This document shows, piece after piece, positions 39,543-49,613 of a stretch of DNA of 64,000 nucleotides (its first letter is position 1; each line of letters opens with the position of its first letter). Both the position numbers and the translations under genes were made by a program. This DNA is from Acidimicrobiaceae bacterium (lineage in GTDB: Bacteria; Actinomycetota; Acidimicrobiia; Acidimicrobiales; RAAP-2). The DNA lies in NCBI GenBank assembly GCA_003170315.1, contig PNAH01000010.1, positions 101,543-165,542 of the forward strand. The letters are read 5' to 3'. The notes beneath the pieces are model-generated. The model was not told the DNA's origin. It searched no databases and was given only the letters and a program-made list of their open reading frames with translations.

Positions 39543-40298
39543 ATGTTTTCCGGCGTCGGGGTCGCACTGTTGACAATTTTTGATTCCTCGGGGGCTGTGG
39601 ACGCCAGCGCCACCGCTGATCTTGCAAGTCGTTTAGTAGATCTAGGAATGCAGTCCGTGCTCGTCGCAGGAACCACTGGAGAGGCAGCATCCCTTACAAC
39701 CGAAGAGCGAACGAAGGTGGTGCTGGCTGTCAAAGCTGCATTACCAAGAGACGTCATATTGTTGGCAGGATCAGGAGCGCCTTCTGCGCAGCAAGCCGTC
39801 AATTTGACCAAGGCGGTCCTCGATGCGGGGGCGGACGCGGTGTTGGTGCTCTCGCCCCCGCAGAGCTCCGACCCACGCAGGTACTACGACCTCGTGGCAA
39901 GTGCTGCGGGTGAAGCTAGCGTGCTCGCGTATCATTTCCCCACTGCCTCCGCCCCAGGGCTACCAATTGCCATGCTTGCGGAACTTCCCGTCGTGGGACT
40001 CAAGGACTCCAGTGGGGATCTCCGCCGACTGTACGATGAACTTGAGGTTTTTGCCGGGTGGTTATACACGGGCTCAACAAATCTGGTTTTGCTTGCCGGT
40101 GCTTTGGAATGCGCGGGCGCAATTCTGGCAATTGCAAATCTGCAGCCAGAGTTGTCAATACGTGCATTTGCTGGTGATGGGAGTGCACAGCGACAACTCG
40201 TTGCCGCTGCCGATAAAGTGTTCGCCCGCCGTCCGCATGGTTTGAAAGAAGCGGTCGCTGCACGCTTCGGCACATCTTCAACCACTCGCATGGGATGA
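39543..40298 (+). CDS. Dihydrodipicolinate synthase/N-acetylneuraminate lyase family protein
   Basis: VLVAGTTGEAASLTTEERTKVV, AYHFPTASAPGLPIAMLAELPVVGLKDSSGDLRRLY. Confidence 0.88.
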   Translation: MFSGVGVALLTIFDSSGAVDASATADLASRLVDLGMQSVLVAGTTGEAASLTTEERTKVVLAVKAALPRDVILLAGSGAPSAQQAVNLTKAVLDAGADAVLVLSPPQSSDPRRYYDLVASAAGEASVLAYHFPTASAPGLPIAMLAELPVVGLKDSSGDLRRLYDELEVFAGWLYTGSTNLVLLAGALECAGAILAIANLQPELSIRAFAGDGSAQRQLVAAADKVFARRPHGLKEAVAARFGTSSTTRMG

Positions 40299-40433
40299 AG
40301 GAGCGAGTTTGACTGCTGGAGGCATGCTCTTGAGTTGCGCGCACCAACCGCGGTTGCGTGCTCGCGATTGGGTAACTAGAACCTCGACATCCGTTCTCAT
40401 TTCGTATCTCGCATCTGTCCTATCCAAACGCTA

Positions 40434-41108
40434 ATGATCGGAAAACAAGTGTCGAGCCTCGCCGAGGCAATCAATGGAATTCATTCCGGCGCAACCGTCC
40501 TCGTCGGCGGGTTCGGTGACGCCGGAACGCCCGTTGCGCTTCTGGAAGCTCTGCTCGAAGATGACATAAGAGAACTGACCATCGTGGCGAACAACGCGGG
40601 GTCGGGGAATCGGGGGCTGGAATCGTTGTTGCGCGAAGATCGGGTACGAAAAGTAATATGTTCGTTTCCTCGTTCTAAAGGATCGGTCTGGTTTGAACGC
40701 AGATACCTGGCCAATGAGGTCGAACTCGAGATCGTGCCCCAAGGGACTCTGACGGAGCGAATAAGAGCCGCGGGGGCTGGAATAGGCGGATTCTTCACTT
40801 CCACTGGAGTTGGAACGGAACTGGCTTCAGGCAGAGAGACCCGTATCATTGATGGTCGCGAATATCTCTTCGAGACGCCGCTTTTCGGAGACGTGGCGCT
40901 TATCAAAGCGCACCGAGCTGATCGCTGGGGTAATCTCGCTTATCATGCGAGCGGGCGAAATTACGGTCCCACCATGGCCGCAGCCGCGCAACTGACGGTC
41001 GTGCAAGTAGACGAAATCGTACCGCTGGGCTCCATTGATCCGGAAAACGTAGTCACGCCGGGAGTTCTAATCGATCGTGTCGTCAAGGTTGAGGCGGGCA
41101 AAACGTGA
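40434..41108 (+). CDS. 3-oxoacid CoA-transferase subunit A
   Basis: INGIHSGATVLVGGFGDAGTPVALLEALLE, GGFFTSTGVGTELASGRETRIIDGREYLFETPLFGDVALIKAHRADRWGNLAYHASGRNYGPTMA. Confidence 0.93.
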   Translation: MIGKQVSSLAEAINGIHSGATVLVGGFGDAGTPVALLEALLEDDIRELTIVANNAGSGNRGLESLLREDRVRKVICSFPRSKGSVWFERRYLANEVELEIVPQGTLTERIRAAGAGIGGFFTSTGVGTELASGRETRIIDGREYLFETPLFGDVALIKAHRADRWGNLAYHASGRNYGPTMAAAAQLTVVQVDEIVPLGSIDPENVVTPGVLIDRVVKVEAGKT

Positions 41109-41803
41109 GCCGTCATGCGGCGGGTCCTTCCGAATCACCTCTTCAAAATGTCGTGGGTCGGCGGACATCGCGAGAACTCGCCGCCCGGCTCGCCAACGAC
41201 ATCCCAGACGGATGGTTCGTCAATATCGGCATCGGAAAGCCAACGATTATTGCAGACGTCGTCGAGCCAGAACGCGAGATTGTCTTTCACAGTGAGAACG
41301 GCATAATTGGCGTTGGCCACTTTGCTGAGGGATCTGCCCAAGACGATGATTTGATCAACGCGAGCAAGGAGCCCATCCTCATTGTGAGCGGCGCAGCATT
41401 CGTCAATCACAGTGACTCGTTTGCCCTCATTCGCGGCGGCCACCTTGACCTTGCGGTGATGGGCGCGTTTCAGGTGGCCGAGAACGGTGATTTCGCTAAC
41501 TGGAGCATTCCTGGTGAGAAGATTCCTGCCATTGGTGGAGCGATGGACCTTGCCGTCGGGGCAAAGCGGACATGGATCATGATGGATCTGTTCGACCGTG
41601 CTGGAGTATCGAAGCTCTGCGAGCGCTGCACCTACCCGTTGACGGCTCGAGGCGCGGTTGAACGGGTGTATACAGAGCTCGCTATTTTTGAAATCTCAAC
41701 CATCGGTTTCGTCGTCCGTGAACTCGTAGAGGGATTGAACCTTGAGGAGCTGCAACGTTATGTACCGGTCGAAATACGATTGGAGGATTCTCATTTGATA
41801 TGA
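41105..41803 (+). CDS. 3-oxoacid CoA-transferase subunit B
   Basis: DGWFVNIGIGKPTIIADVV, FHSENGIIGVGHFAEG, GGHLDLAVMGAFQVAENGDFANWSIPG; ATGA-type overlap with subunit A. Confidence 0.93.
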   Translation: MSRHAAGPSESPLQNVVGRRTSRELAARLANDIPDGWFVNIGIGKPTIIADVVEPEREIVFHSENGIIGVGHFAEGSAQDDDLINASKEPILIVSGAAFVNHSDSFALIRGGHLDLAVMGAFQVAENGDFANWSIPGEKIPAIGGAMDLAVGAKRTWIMMDLFDRAGVSKLCERCTYPLTARGAVERVYTELAIFEISTIGFVVRELVEGLNLEELQRYVPVEIRLEDSHLI

Positions 41804-41859
41804 CCAGTTTCCTGTGGTTGTTTTGTGGATTCGCCGCTGGCGCTATGTAAAATGGACGT

Positions 41860-42657
41860 ATGACCAAAAAAGTAATTCTCATCACCGGCGCGTCAGTGGG
41901 CATCGGGCGAGCGTGTGCGGATCATCTCCATCACGAAGGTTGGGACGTCGTGGGTGCGAGTCGCGGCGACGTGGAAGATGTTGGTTGGCACGTCCTACGG
42001 ATGGACGTTGACGACGACGCCTCAGTCGCAGAGGGCGTGGCTCGGACTCTTCACGAACGGGGTCGTCTCGACGCCGTCCTCACTTGCGCGGGGTGGGGTC
42101 TCGCCGGGCCCGTCGAAACGACGCCCATCGACGACGCCAAGGCCCAGGTAGAGACCAACTTCTGGGGTGTCGTGCGAGTCGTGCAGGCTACCTTGCCTGC
42201 GCTGCGCTCGAACGGGGCGGGACGACTCATCCTCATGAGTTCCATCGGTGGTCTACTTGGTATCCCATTTCAGGCCTTTTACAGCGCGAGCAAATTTGCC
42301 CTCGAAGGCTACGGCGAATCCCTGGCATACGAGATAGCACCCTTTAACGTAGCGGTCACGCTAGTCGAGCCCGGCAACTACAAGACGGACTTCACCGCGC
42401 GCCGTCGGAAATACAACGCCGGGGGACCATACGCTACGGCTTGTACCAAGTCAGTGAGCCGTATGGAGCGCGCTGAAATCAACGGCGCGAATCCTCACGA
42501 CGTAGCTGAGCTCGTTGAAAAGTTATTACACTCATCATCCCCACCGCGCCGGGTTACGGTGGGCACGAGAGGTGAACGGATGGGGGCCGTCAGAAGACGG
42601 CTGATGCCTTTTCGCCTCTTTGAGCGGCGGGCGCGCTCAAGACTGCTTGGCGACTGA
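41860..42657 (+). CDS. SDR family oxidoreductase, paralogue of the gene at 52893
   Basis: VILITGASVGIGRACADHL, YSASKFALEGYGESLAYEIAPFNVAVTLVEPGNYKTDFTARRRK. Confidence 0.92.
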   Translation: MTKKVILITGASVGIGRACADHLHHEGWDVVGASRGDVEDVGWHVLRMDVDDDASVAEGVARTLHERGRLDAVLTCAGWGLAGPVETTPIDDAKAQVETNFWGVVRVVQATLPALRSNGAGRLILMSSIGGLLGIPFQAFYSASKFALEGYGESLAYEIAPFNVAVTLVEPGNYKTDFTARRRKYNAGGPYATACTKSVSRMERAEINGANPHDVAELVEKLLHSSSPPRRVTVGTRGERMGAVRRRLMPFRLFERRARSRLLGD

Positions 42658-43124
42658 TCGAGCCATATCTTTAGCGACTCAATTGTCGCCACCGGATGTC
42701 TCGACGGTAAGCATCAACTTCGTGTGGATCCGGGCGAGAGAGAGCCCACTACGTGATCACGTGTAACATCTTCCAACGTTCGGGGCCGTATCTCGATCCA
42801 CACCAACCGGGCCGCCCATCGAAGTTGAGTAACCAACGGTTGGGCACCTACTCGACGGTTCTGTCGAGCGTGTAAGCATTGGACTGACAACCACAGTACA
42901 GATTGAGCGTCGCTGTGCGGTCAACAAACCTTTTCTTAATAAGCGTAATCATGCAATTATTTATATGTCTTTGTGAAGCGTGGCACCGGGATAGCACTGG
43001 GGAGTTGTTTGAGCAAGGCGGAGAACCGACCGGGGTGTCGCGCTCAAGTTTTGGACACGGAATCCGGTGTCGCCTCGGCGTTACTCAACGCGTAACTGGA
43101 CAACGACGGGCCTCGAATCAGCTT

Positions 43125-44063
43125 TCAGGTCGCCAATTCAGCGACGACTTTCGCGAAATCAATTGCAACCGGCTGAAGGATTGTGAAGTATGAATATCCC
43201 CACCGCTCGCGAAGGGCGTAGAGACGGTCCACAATCTCGCCCACACTTCCTACGAGAACCCGGGGTGACGAGCGGACTTCCTCTTCCCCAGCTCCAAACG
43301 AATCAGTGAGCTCATCAACTATTGAAGAGTGGTCATTTGTAACGTGCGTGTGAGGCACCCAGGCGTGCAACTCCAACTCTGCAAATCTGTCACCCGCAGC
43401 CTCGCGAATCCACGACAGTTTCTCATCAATGCTTGAAGGCAGGCCATTTCGGTTTGCGGCTGGCCTCGCGTCGCTTGAAGGCAAGCTTACGTTCACGCCA
43501 ATAATGTCCGCGTGAGTTGCTGCAAAGGTCAGCATGCGCTTGCCGCCGCCGGCGATAAAAATGGGAGGTCCGCCCGCAGTGTGCGGAGCCGGCACCCCTT
43601 TAAGGTCTGAAACGTTGAAGTAGGTGCCGTGAAAGGTGAAGGGCTCTTCGCGGAAGAGTCCGCGCAGAACGGCTACGTACTCCATCAGACGACTCACTCG
43701 GATTCCCGGTGGGTCCATTGGGATGCCCGATGACGCGTAGTCGGCGACGCTGTAGCCTGCGCCAAGTCCCACCTCAACTCGGCCCTTCGATATGAGATCA
43801 ATTGTCGCTAACTCCCGCGCTAAAACAGCCGGATGCCGAAAGTCAGGGTCCAAGACGGCAGAAGCAACCTTTAGTGTCGTCGTTGCCGCCACTGCCACTG
43901 CCATGCCAGTGACCGGACCAAGTCCTTCGTCGAAGTGGTCGGAGACAAAGAGCGTCGAGTATCCAAGGTCCTCAAGCCTTCGGGCCGACTCAGCCCAAGA
44001 CAACCCTTCGAATGGTTCGAGCATCTCGACACCAAACCTAAACTTCCGAGGATGCGTCACCAT
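43125..44063 (-). CDS. Luciferase-like (LLM) class oxidoreductase, possibly F420-dependent
   Basis: FRFGVEMLEPFEGLSWAESARRLEDLGYSTLFVSDHFDEGLGPVTGMA, HPAVLARELATIDLISKGRVEVGLGAGY. Confidence 0.9.
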   Translation of the reverse strand: MVTHPRKFRFGVEMLEPFEGLSWAESARRLEDLGYSTLFVSDHFDEGLGPVTGMAVAVAATTTLKVASAVLDPDFRHPAVLARELATIDLISKGRVEVGLGAGYSVADYASSGIPMDPPGIRVSRLMEYVAVLRGLFREEPFTFHGTYFNVSDLKGVPAPHTAGGPPIFIAGGGKRMLTFAATHADIIGVNVSLPSSDARPAANRNGLPSSIDEKLSWIREAAGDRFAELELHAWVPHTHVTNDHSSIVDELTDSFGAGEEEVRSSPRVLVGSVGEIVDRLYALRERWGYSYFTILQPVAIDFAKVVAELAT

Positions 44064-44605
44064 TCTTCCCATTTTGTTAAAGCACCAGCGCCCCGTCATC
44101 GTAGTCGGTTCGTCGGGACGGTTGTCCAGTTTTATCTGGAGCTAATTAGATTTCGACGGCTCGATTAGAGTGCAATCTTGCACCATTACGCACCTCTGGA
44201 AGAGCGTTTCGGATACTTGAGTACGCAGAATTCCCGGAGGCACCTGGCCATGTTCGTTCTGGATGGAATCTCTTTGGTCCCAACGATGAGATTGAGATCG
44301 GACTGCTGAACTTGCAAACGCTGGATCCAATTATGTCGGCATCCCGGAGGGCACCGAGTGCCCATTCGACGACAATGTGGATACTACTATCGCCAACTTT
44401 GAAGTCAATGGGATTTCTTGGCTCACGTCGACTACGGCACGAGTAGCTTCTCGCCAAGATCGACCGGACGCTAGGTGACGTGGTGCTGCTTCACACAGAG
44501 AGTTACTTCGCTGGTATGTAGACCAAAATACCGTGATCCGCTCGTCGCTTGTGTCCGCTGCGACTCTTGCCTCATTCGTTACGCATGACCAATAACCGAC
44601 GGCGT

Positions 44606-45415
44606 TCAAGTCGGTCGCGTCATCTCGGTTCTGGCGGCGATCGCTGCCTTGCTATAAGCACCGTCAATCGAAATATTCGCGCCCGTAAGGAATGGTGCCG
44701 CACCGCTGCAGAGGAATACCGCACTATCAGCAACCTCGTCTACGGTACCGAATCGACCGATTGGGTGACGCGATAGCAGGATCTTCTGGTAAATACCTCC
44801 GTCGTTCGTGCTCTCCATGATTTCTTCGTGGAGGGCGGTTCTCACTGCCCCCGGCATCAAGGTATTCGAGACAATGCCCCTAGATCCATACTCCACGGCA
44901 ATGTGGTCCGAAAGCATATTGAGCGCGGCCTTCGACATGTCGTACGCGCAGTCTCCGACCCATACGGTCACGGCGCACACCGAGCTGATGTGGAGCATGG
45001 ACCCACCTCCCGCCGCTAACAGGTGAGGAATCGAATACTTGGCAACGAGAAAGGGGCCACGCGTGTTGACGGCCAGGATCTGGTCAAAACTCTCAACCGA
45101 CCAGTCAGCAACGTCGTGCCGGTCATTGGCGTCGATCCCGGCATTGTTAACGACGATGTCCAGACCACCAAGCCCATCGACCGACCTGTTCACCAATTGT
45201 TCGACTTGCTCGACCTGAGAGACGTCACCAACTACACCCACGGCCCGACCTCCAGTATCTTGAATCAGAGCACATGTCTGGCGAACCCGGTCCTCATCAC
45301 GTCCTCCTACGGCGATCGCCGCCCCTTCATGAGCGAACTTCAAAGCAATGGCCAGTCCTATGCCACTCGAAGCTCCGGTCACTAGTGCCCGCTTGCCATT
45401 GAGACATCCCATCAC
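44606..45415 (-). CDS. SDR family oxidoreductase
   Basis: KRALVTGASSGIGLAIALKFAHEGAAIAVGGRDEDRV, VNNAGIDANDRHDVADW, YDMSKAALNMLS. Confidence 0.92.
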   Translation of the reverse strand: MMGCLNGKRALVTGASSGIGLAIALKFAHEGAAIAVGGRDEDRVRQTCALIQDTGGRAVGVVGDVSQVEQVEQLVNRSVDGLGGLDIVVNNAGIDANDRHDVADWSVESFDQILAVNTRGPFLVAKYSIPHLLAAGGGSMLHISSVCAVTVWVGDCAYDMSKAALNMLSDHIAVEYGSRGIVSNTLMPGAVRTALHEEIMESTNDGGIYQKILLSRHPIGRFGTVDEVADSAVFLCSGAAPFLTGANISIDGAYSKAAIAARTEMTRPT

Positions 45416-45704
45416 GGCTCCCCTTTGTCATGTCCTCAAGTAGAACACTTGAGATGATTAGCCAACAACTCAAACTAAGAGGTTATGTGCACTTCGCTGA
45501 GAGTAGTTCCGCTTGGAGTTGACAACGACACCCCTAAAGCGCCTCGGCGCCCTTCGTTCCAGGGGAGGAATTGTTCCACTTCGATCTGTCTCAAAAATCC
45601 GCGGCAGACAATTGTTGGCACTGGTCGAGAGCGCGATAGTCGTAATCGCGACACCCAGGCAATTCATAACAGCAAGCCACTTCGTAAGGGATTGCAAGTC
45701 GTTG

Positions 45705-45735
45705 GCCAGACCGGTACATCCTGAACCGGTCTGGC
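45705..45735. other. Perfect inverted repeat (11-bp arms, 9-nt loop)
   Basis: gccagaccggt acatcctga accggtctggc. Confidence 0.7.
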
Positions 45736-45951
45736 ACCACTCATCGAAGAGACCAGTTCGCAAAGCGAATGCTTTGCTCGGCGACTTCCGAGCGTCTGAC
45801 TACGATTCGAGGGGCGGGTGTGAAGTCGAAGATGATCGATCCGGCTTTGGCTAAACTCCAAAATTTCGCTGGCGAACAGACGCCTGCGCACTTGCGTCGT
45901 CGAAGCGGCGATGAATCTCGCGACCGCAACGGGGCCGCCTACTGTCTTCAA

Positions 45952-46004
45952 CCGGTCAATACCGAAAGGTCGCTCGTGAATGAAGACCTTTCGGTACTGA
46001 CCGG
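45952..46004 (-). terminator. Strong hairpin just downstream of the sugar-ABC operon (terminator or mRNA 3' stabiliser)
   Basis: 20-bp arms ccggtcaataccgaaaggtc / gacctttcggtactgaccgg with one mismatch (G-U wobble in minus-strand RNA), 13-nt loop, 26 nt past the stop of the binding-protein gene. Confidence 0.6.
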
Positions 46005-46029
46005 CGAAGGGAGAATCGTTGCTACCTCT

Positions 46030-47424
46030 CTAACCGCTGCTCTTAATCGTCTCGACACTGTTCGAGCCAAGTTGTTGAGTGATCAACGACTTCATCGTCG
46101 ACAGCGCCGACGACACGGTTTCCGTGTTCGGGTTTATGGCAAAGTCCTCCGTTGCCGTGTTAATCGCTCGCGTGTAGACCGTGAAGTTCGCGTTGTTCGG
46201 AAATGGAGTGCCGATGGCCGCGTACCGGCTGAACTGCAACTGGAACAATGACGACGTATCGAACGCTTTTGAAGTGGCAACACTGGTGTCCGGCGGAATG
46301 AAACCCGACTCAGTGGCCATGCTCAGCTGGTTGGCCGGCGATTCCAGGAGGGTGATGAATTTAAACGCCGACGCCTTATTTGTACAGGTCGCCGAGATCG
46401 CGTAGGCCCAGCCCCCAATGGTGCTCGCGATGCCCGGAGCCTGACCGTTCTCCGTCGGCATCGGAGCTGCGCCTACATCCTTGGACGCGGCGGGCCACGG
46501 CTCGGCTGAACCAGGTAACCAGGTACTTGGGAACCAGTTGGCGCCGAATGAGATGGCAAGCTTTCCTTTTTGCATGAGCGCCGGCGGCTCCGCGAGCGAG
46601 TCAGCGTTGAGTAGTTGGGACACCGGCGCACCGAGTCCATCCTTGGCGACCGTCTGATAGAACTTCAACGTCGCGGCCAAACCAGGGCTGTCGACAACCC
46701 ACTTGCCAGTCTTGGAGTCGAACATCTGAGGGTTGGTTGAACCAAAGATCAGGTTTCCAACCCCTTGCAATATGCCCGTGGGACCTGAAGCAACGCCGGT
46801 TTCGGCCCACAGTGCATAGACCTTCGGTTCTGCCTTATGCACTGCTTTCGCGGCCGCGATGATGTCGGCCCACGTCTTCGGAACCCAAGGCATCTTGATG
46901 CCGGCCTTCTCGAGCATCAACTTGTTGTAGACGATACCCCCGTCAGTATTGCCTAGGTTGACCGCGTAAACCTTGCCACCGATCGTGCTCATCTCTTGGA
47001 CAGCCTTGGGCATGCCTGTCCAAAACGCTGGAGCCGACGAGCCTGAGACGTAACTGTTCAGCGACGCGAGGTACCCCGAGGACGCGAACTCACCGACATA
47101 CGTCGTGGGCATCTGGATCACACAGGGGGTCGTTGACGGACTCCGGAAGAGAATTGCAGCCTTGTTCATCTCGTCAATGTCGGTTCCACCGACGCCGACC
47201 GGAGTCAGCGGCGTTGACGGATTGGCCGTCTTCCACTGATTTTCGACCGACTTCCACCATGCGTTAGCGAGCGCGTCGGTGTCCTGAACATAGTTGTACG
47301 AATAAAGCACCGAGATGCCCTTCTTCGAGTTGGACGCAGACGCCGCACCCCCACCGGCAACGGCCACCGCAGCTGCAATAACACAACTTGCGGTAAGCGT
47401 CACCCTTATTCTGTTGAATCGCAT
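46030..47424 (-). CDS. ABC transporter extracellular solute-binding protein, family 1 (sugar/glycerol-3-phosphate type)
   Basis: Signal-like N terminus; LFRSPSTTPCVIQMPTTYVGEFASSGYL, GGIVYNKLMLEKAGIKMPWVPKTWADIIAAAKAV, GGWAYAISATCTNKASAFKFITLLESPANQ. Confidence 0.88.
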   Translation of the reverse strand: MRFNRIRVTLTASCVIAAAVAVAGGGAASASNSKKGISVLYSYNYVQDTDALANAWWKSVENQWKTANPSTPLTPVGVGGTDIDEMNKAAILFRSPSTTPCVIQMPTTYVGEFASSGYLASLNSYVSGSSAPAFWTGMPKAVQEMSTIGGKVYAVNLGNTDGGIVYNKLMLEKAGIKMPWVPKTWADIIAAAKAVHKAEPKVYALWAETGVASGPTGILQGVGNLIFGSTNPQMFDSKTGKWVVDSPGLAATLKFYQTVAKDGLGAPVSQLLNADSLAEPPALMQKGKLAISFGANWFPSTWLPGSAEPWPAASKDVGAAPMPTENGQAPGIASTIGGWAYAISATCTNKASAFKFITLLESPANQLSMATESGFIPPDTSVATSKAFDTSSLFQLQFSRYAAIGTPFPNNANFTVYTRAINTATEDFAINPNTETVSSALSTMKSLITQQLGSNSVETIKSSG

Positions 47425-47503
47425 TTTTTTCTCCTACCCTATGGAATGAAATCCTAAGTATTCCTAATTATTTCGTACTTCTCTGAATGGTCCCCCTTTC
47501 AAT

Positions 47504-48601
47504 TCAGTTCAGGCGATTAGTGCTCTCGTTGTCAAACAACTTCATCTGTGGAATGTCGAACTCGAGTCGAATTGCGTCACCTGTCGAGAGACCCGTACGG
47601 GCTGGCAACTTACATGTGATGACTTGATCCATAACGCGAACCACGACGTTGGTTTCCGACCCGAGCGGCTCCACGAGCTCGACAGTTGCCGAGACCACGT
47701 GAAGTCCGTCCACGCCTTGTGGCGCCAACCGGATGTCCTCTGGTCTGAATCCGACCGTAACTTCCGTGACCGGAAGCTGTGAAAGCTTCTCTCCGAGAGA
47801 TCCGTTGAGTCGCTTGGTCAAGGAAAGGAAGTTGAGTTGAACACCATCGCTCTCTCGGCGTAACTTGCCCGGAAGCAAGTTGATCTTCGGCGTGCCCACG
47901 AAAGAGGCGGCAAAGATATTCGTTGGCTGTTCGTACAGCGTTTCAGGCTTTGCGATCTGCTGAAGTCGACCGCCATTCATGAGCGCGACTCGATCCGCCA
48001 TTGTCATCGCCTCCACCTGATCGTGCGTCACATAGATCGTCGTCACCGGATACTGCGAGTGGATACGCTTCAGTTCGACGCGCATTTGCGCCCGAAGCGC
48101 GGCGTCAAGGTTCGACAATGGCTCATCGAGAAGGAATACTTGAGGTTGCCGCAGTAACGCGCGCCCGAGTGCGACACGCTGACGTTCTCCGCCCGAGAGT
48201 TCGCCGGGCTTGCGCCCGAGCAGCTGGGAGATGCCGAGCATGCCCGCGATCTCCTCAACTTCCTTCTTGATCGATGACCTTGGGTTTCTGCGAATCTTCA
48301 TCCCAAAGGCGAGATTCTTCTCGATGGTCATGTGCGGAAACAACGCGTAGTTTTGAAATACCATCGCGAGGTTGCGGTCCTTCGGCGGAATCCGGTTCAT
48401 CACCTTGCCGCCAATGCGAAGTGTCCCTTTGGTCGGAGTCTCGAAACCAGCGAGCATCCGAAGGGTAGTCGTCTTACCGCACCCCGATGGTCCAACCACG
48501 ACAATGAATTCACCGTCTTCCACTTCCAGATCGAGGTCGTAGACAGCTGGCGTTTCTCCGTTGAAATACTTCGATACTCCCTCGAGAACGACGTTTGCCA
48601 C
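47504..48601 (-). CDS. ABC transporter ATP-binding protein (UgpC/MalK-like)
   Basis: VVVGPSGCGKTTTLRMLAGFE, MVFQNYALFPHMTIEKNLAFGMKIRR, LSGGERQRVALGRALLRQPQVFLLDEPLSNLDAALRAQMRVELKRIH, YVTHDQVEAMTMADRVALMNGG. Confidence 0.95.
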   Translation of the reverse strand: MANVVLEGVSKYFNGETPAVYDLDLEVEDGEFIVVVGPSGCGKTTTLRMLAGFETPTKGTLRIGGKVMNRIPPKDRNLAMVFQNYALFPHMTIEKNLAFGMKIRRNPRSSIKKEVEEIAGMLGISQLLGRKPGELSGGERQRVALGRALLRQPQVFLLDEPLSNLDAALRAQMRVELKRIHSQYPVTTIYVTHDQVEAMTMADRVALMNGGRLQQIAKPETLYEQPTNIFAASFVGTPKINLLPGKLRRESDGVQLNFLSLTKRLNGSLGEKLSQLPVTEVTVGFRPEDIRLAPQGVDGLHVVSATVELVEPLGSETNVVVRVMDQVITCKLPARTGLSTGDAIRLEFDIPQMKLFDNESTNRLN

Positions 48602-48662
48602 GGTTGCCCCTACGCCATCAATCCGGTGCGCGCAATGGCATCTAGAAATGGTACGAACATGT

Positions 48663-49559
48663 TCAACCTTTCACCCCGCCGGCAAAAGCAAAGCCACCGT
48701 TCAGCCAGCGAGAACAGATGAGATACATCAGCACGACGGGCGCTGAGAAGATGATGCTGTACGCAGCGAGTGGCCCAAAGTGAACCACGCCGTTCGCACT
48801 CATGAATTGAAAGATCCCGACCGCTCCAGGCTGATCCTTCGGGTTGGCATCGAGCACTAGCGGGATCAAGAAAGCCCCCCAACTGTTTATGAACGTGAGA
48901 ATCGAGGCCACGAGTATTCCCGGCATGGCCAATGGGATGACGATCCCCCAGAGGATACGCAGATCGCTCGCCCCCTCGATCGCGGCGGCTTCCTCGAGCT
49001 CCCGGGGCACCTGATCAATGAAGTTCTTCAGCAACCAAATGGCGAAGGGTACTGAGGTTGCAGCGAGCACGAGCGATGTGTAGAACGGTGAGTTCAACCA
49101 TCCCAGGTGAACGTATATCTCGAAAATGGGAATCAGCAGGAGCGTCACCGGCAGGCCCGCCAAAAACAGGATCACGAGGAGCAGGCTTGCCTTGAACGGC
49201 ACACGGTGACGTGAGAGAGCAAAGGCTGCAATCGTCGACACCGATGTTGCCACGATCGTCGAGACCATTGCCAAATAGAGGCTGTTTTTGATGGCGCCGC
49301 CGGCGCCCGCTGCGAGCGCAGCCCGAAAGTTCGAGAGGGACCACGCGGGTCCAGTCAACGCGGCCGACGCGTGGGGATTGAGCGCGGCGTCGACCAGCCA
49401 GATCAGTGGCAAGAGGAACGCTGCGCCGATGATCGCCAGCAGCAGATTCACGCTGATCACCTGAAGGCGCCCTCGCTTGATACCGTGAGTCGTCAAACCG
49501 TCATCGGTCCCGTTCGAGTCGACAGCTACCAACGTGTCTTCTAGCCGTTCAGCCGTCAC
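48663..49559 (-). CDS. Sugar ABC transporter permease (MalG/UgpE-like)
   Basis: SLYLAMVSTIVATSVSTIAAFALSRHRVPFK; EELEEAAAIEGASDLRILWGIVIPLAMPGILV EAA loop. Confidence 0.93.
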   Translation of the reverse strand: MTAERLEDTLVAVDSNGTDDGLTTHGIKRGRLQVISVNLLLAIIGAAFLLPLIWLVDAALNPHASAALTGPAWSLSNFRAALAAGAGGAIKNSLYLAMVSTIVATSVSTIAAFALSRHRVPFKASLLLVILFLAGLPVTLLLIPIFEIYVHLGWLNSPFYTSLVLAATSVPFAIWLLKNFIDQVPRELEEAAAIEGASDLRILWGIVIPLAMPGILVASILTFINSWGAFLIPLVLDANPKDQPGAVGIFQFMSANGVVHFGPLAAYSIIFSAPVVLMYLICSRWLNGGFAFAGGVKG

Positions 49560-49613
49560 GCCCTCCCCCGATGTTCGTAGAAGGCACGACCGAGTCGTGG
49601 CGTGAGCGCCATG

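Noticed and set aside
42930-42975. Possible third copy of the 42-nt repeat (aattatttatatgtctttg)
   Set aside because: Only a short AT-rich core matches; not distinguishable from chance
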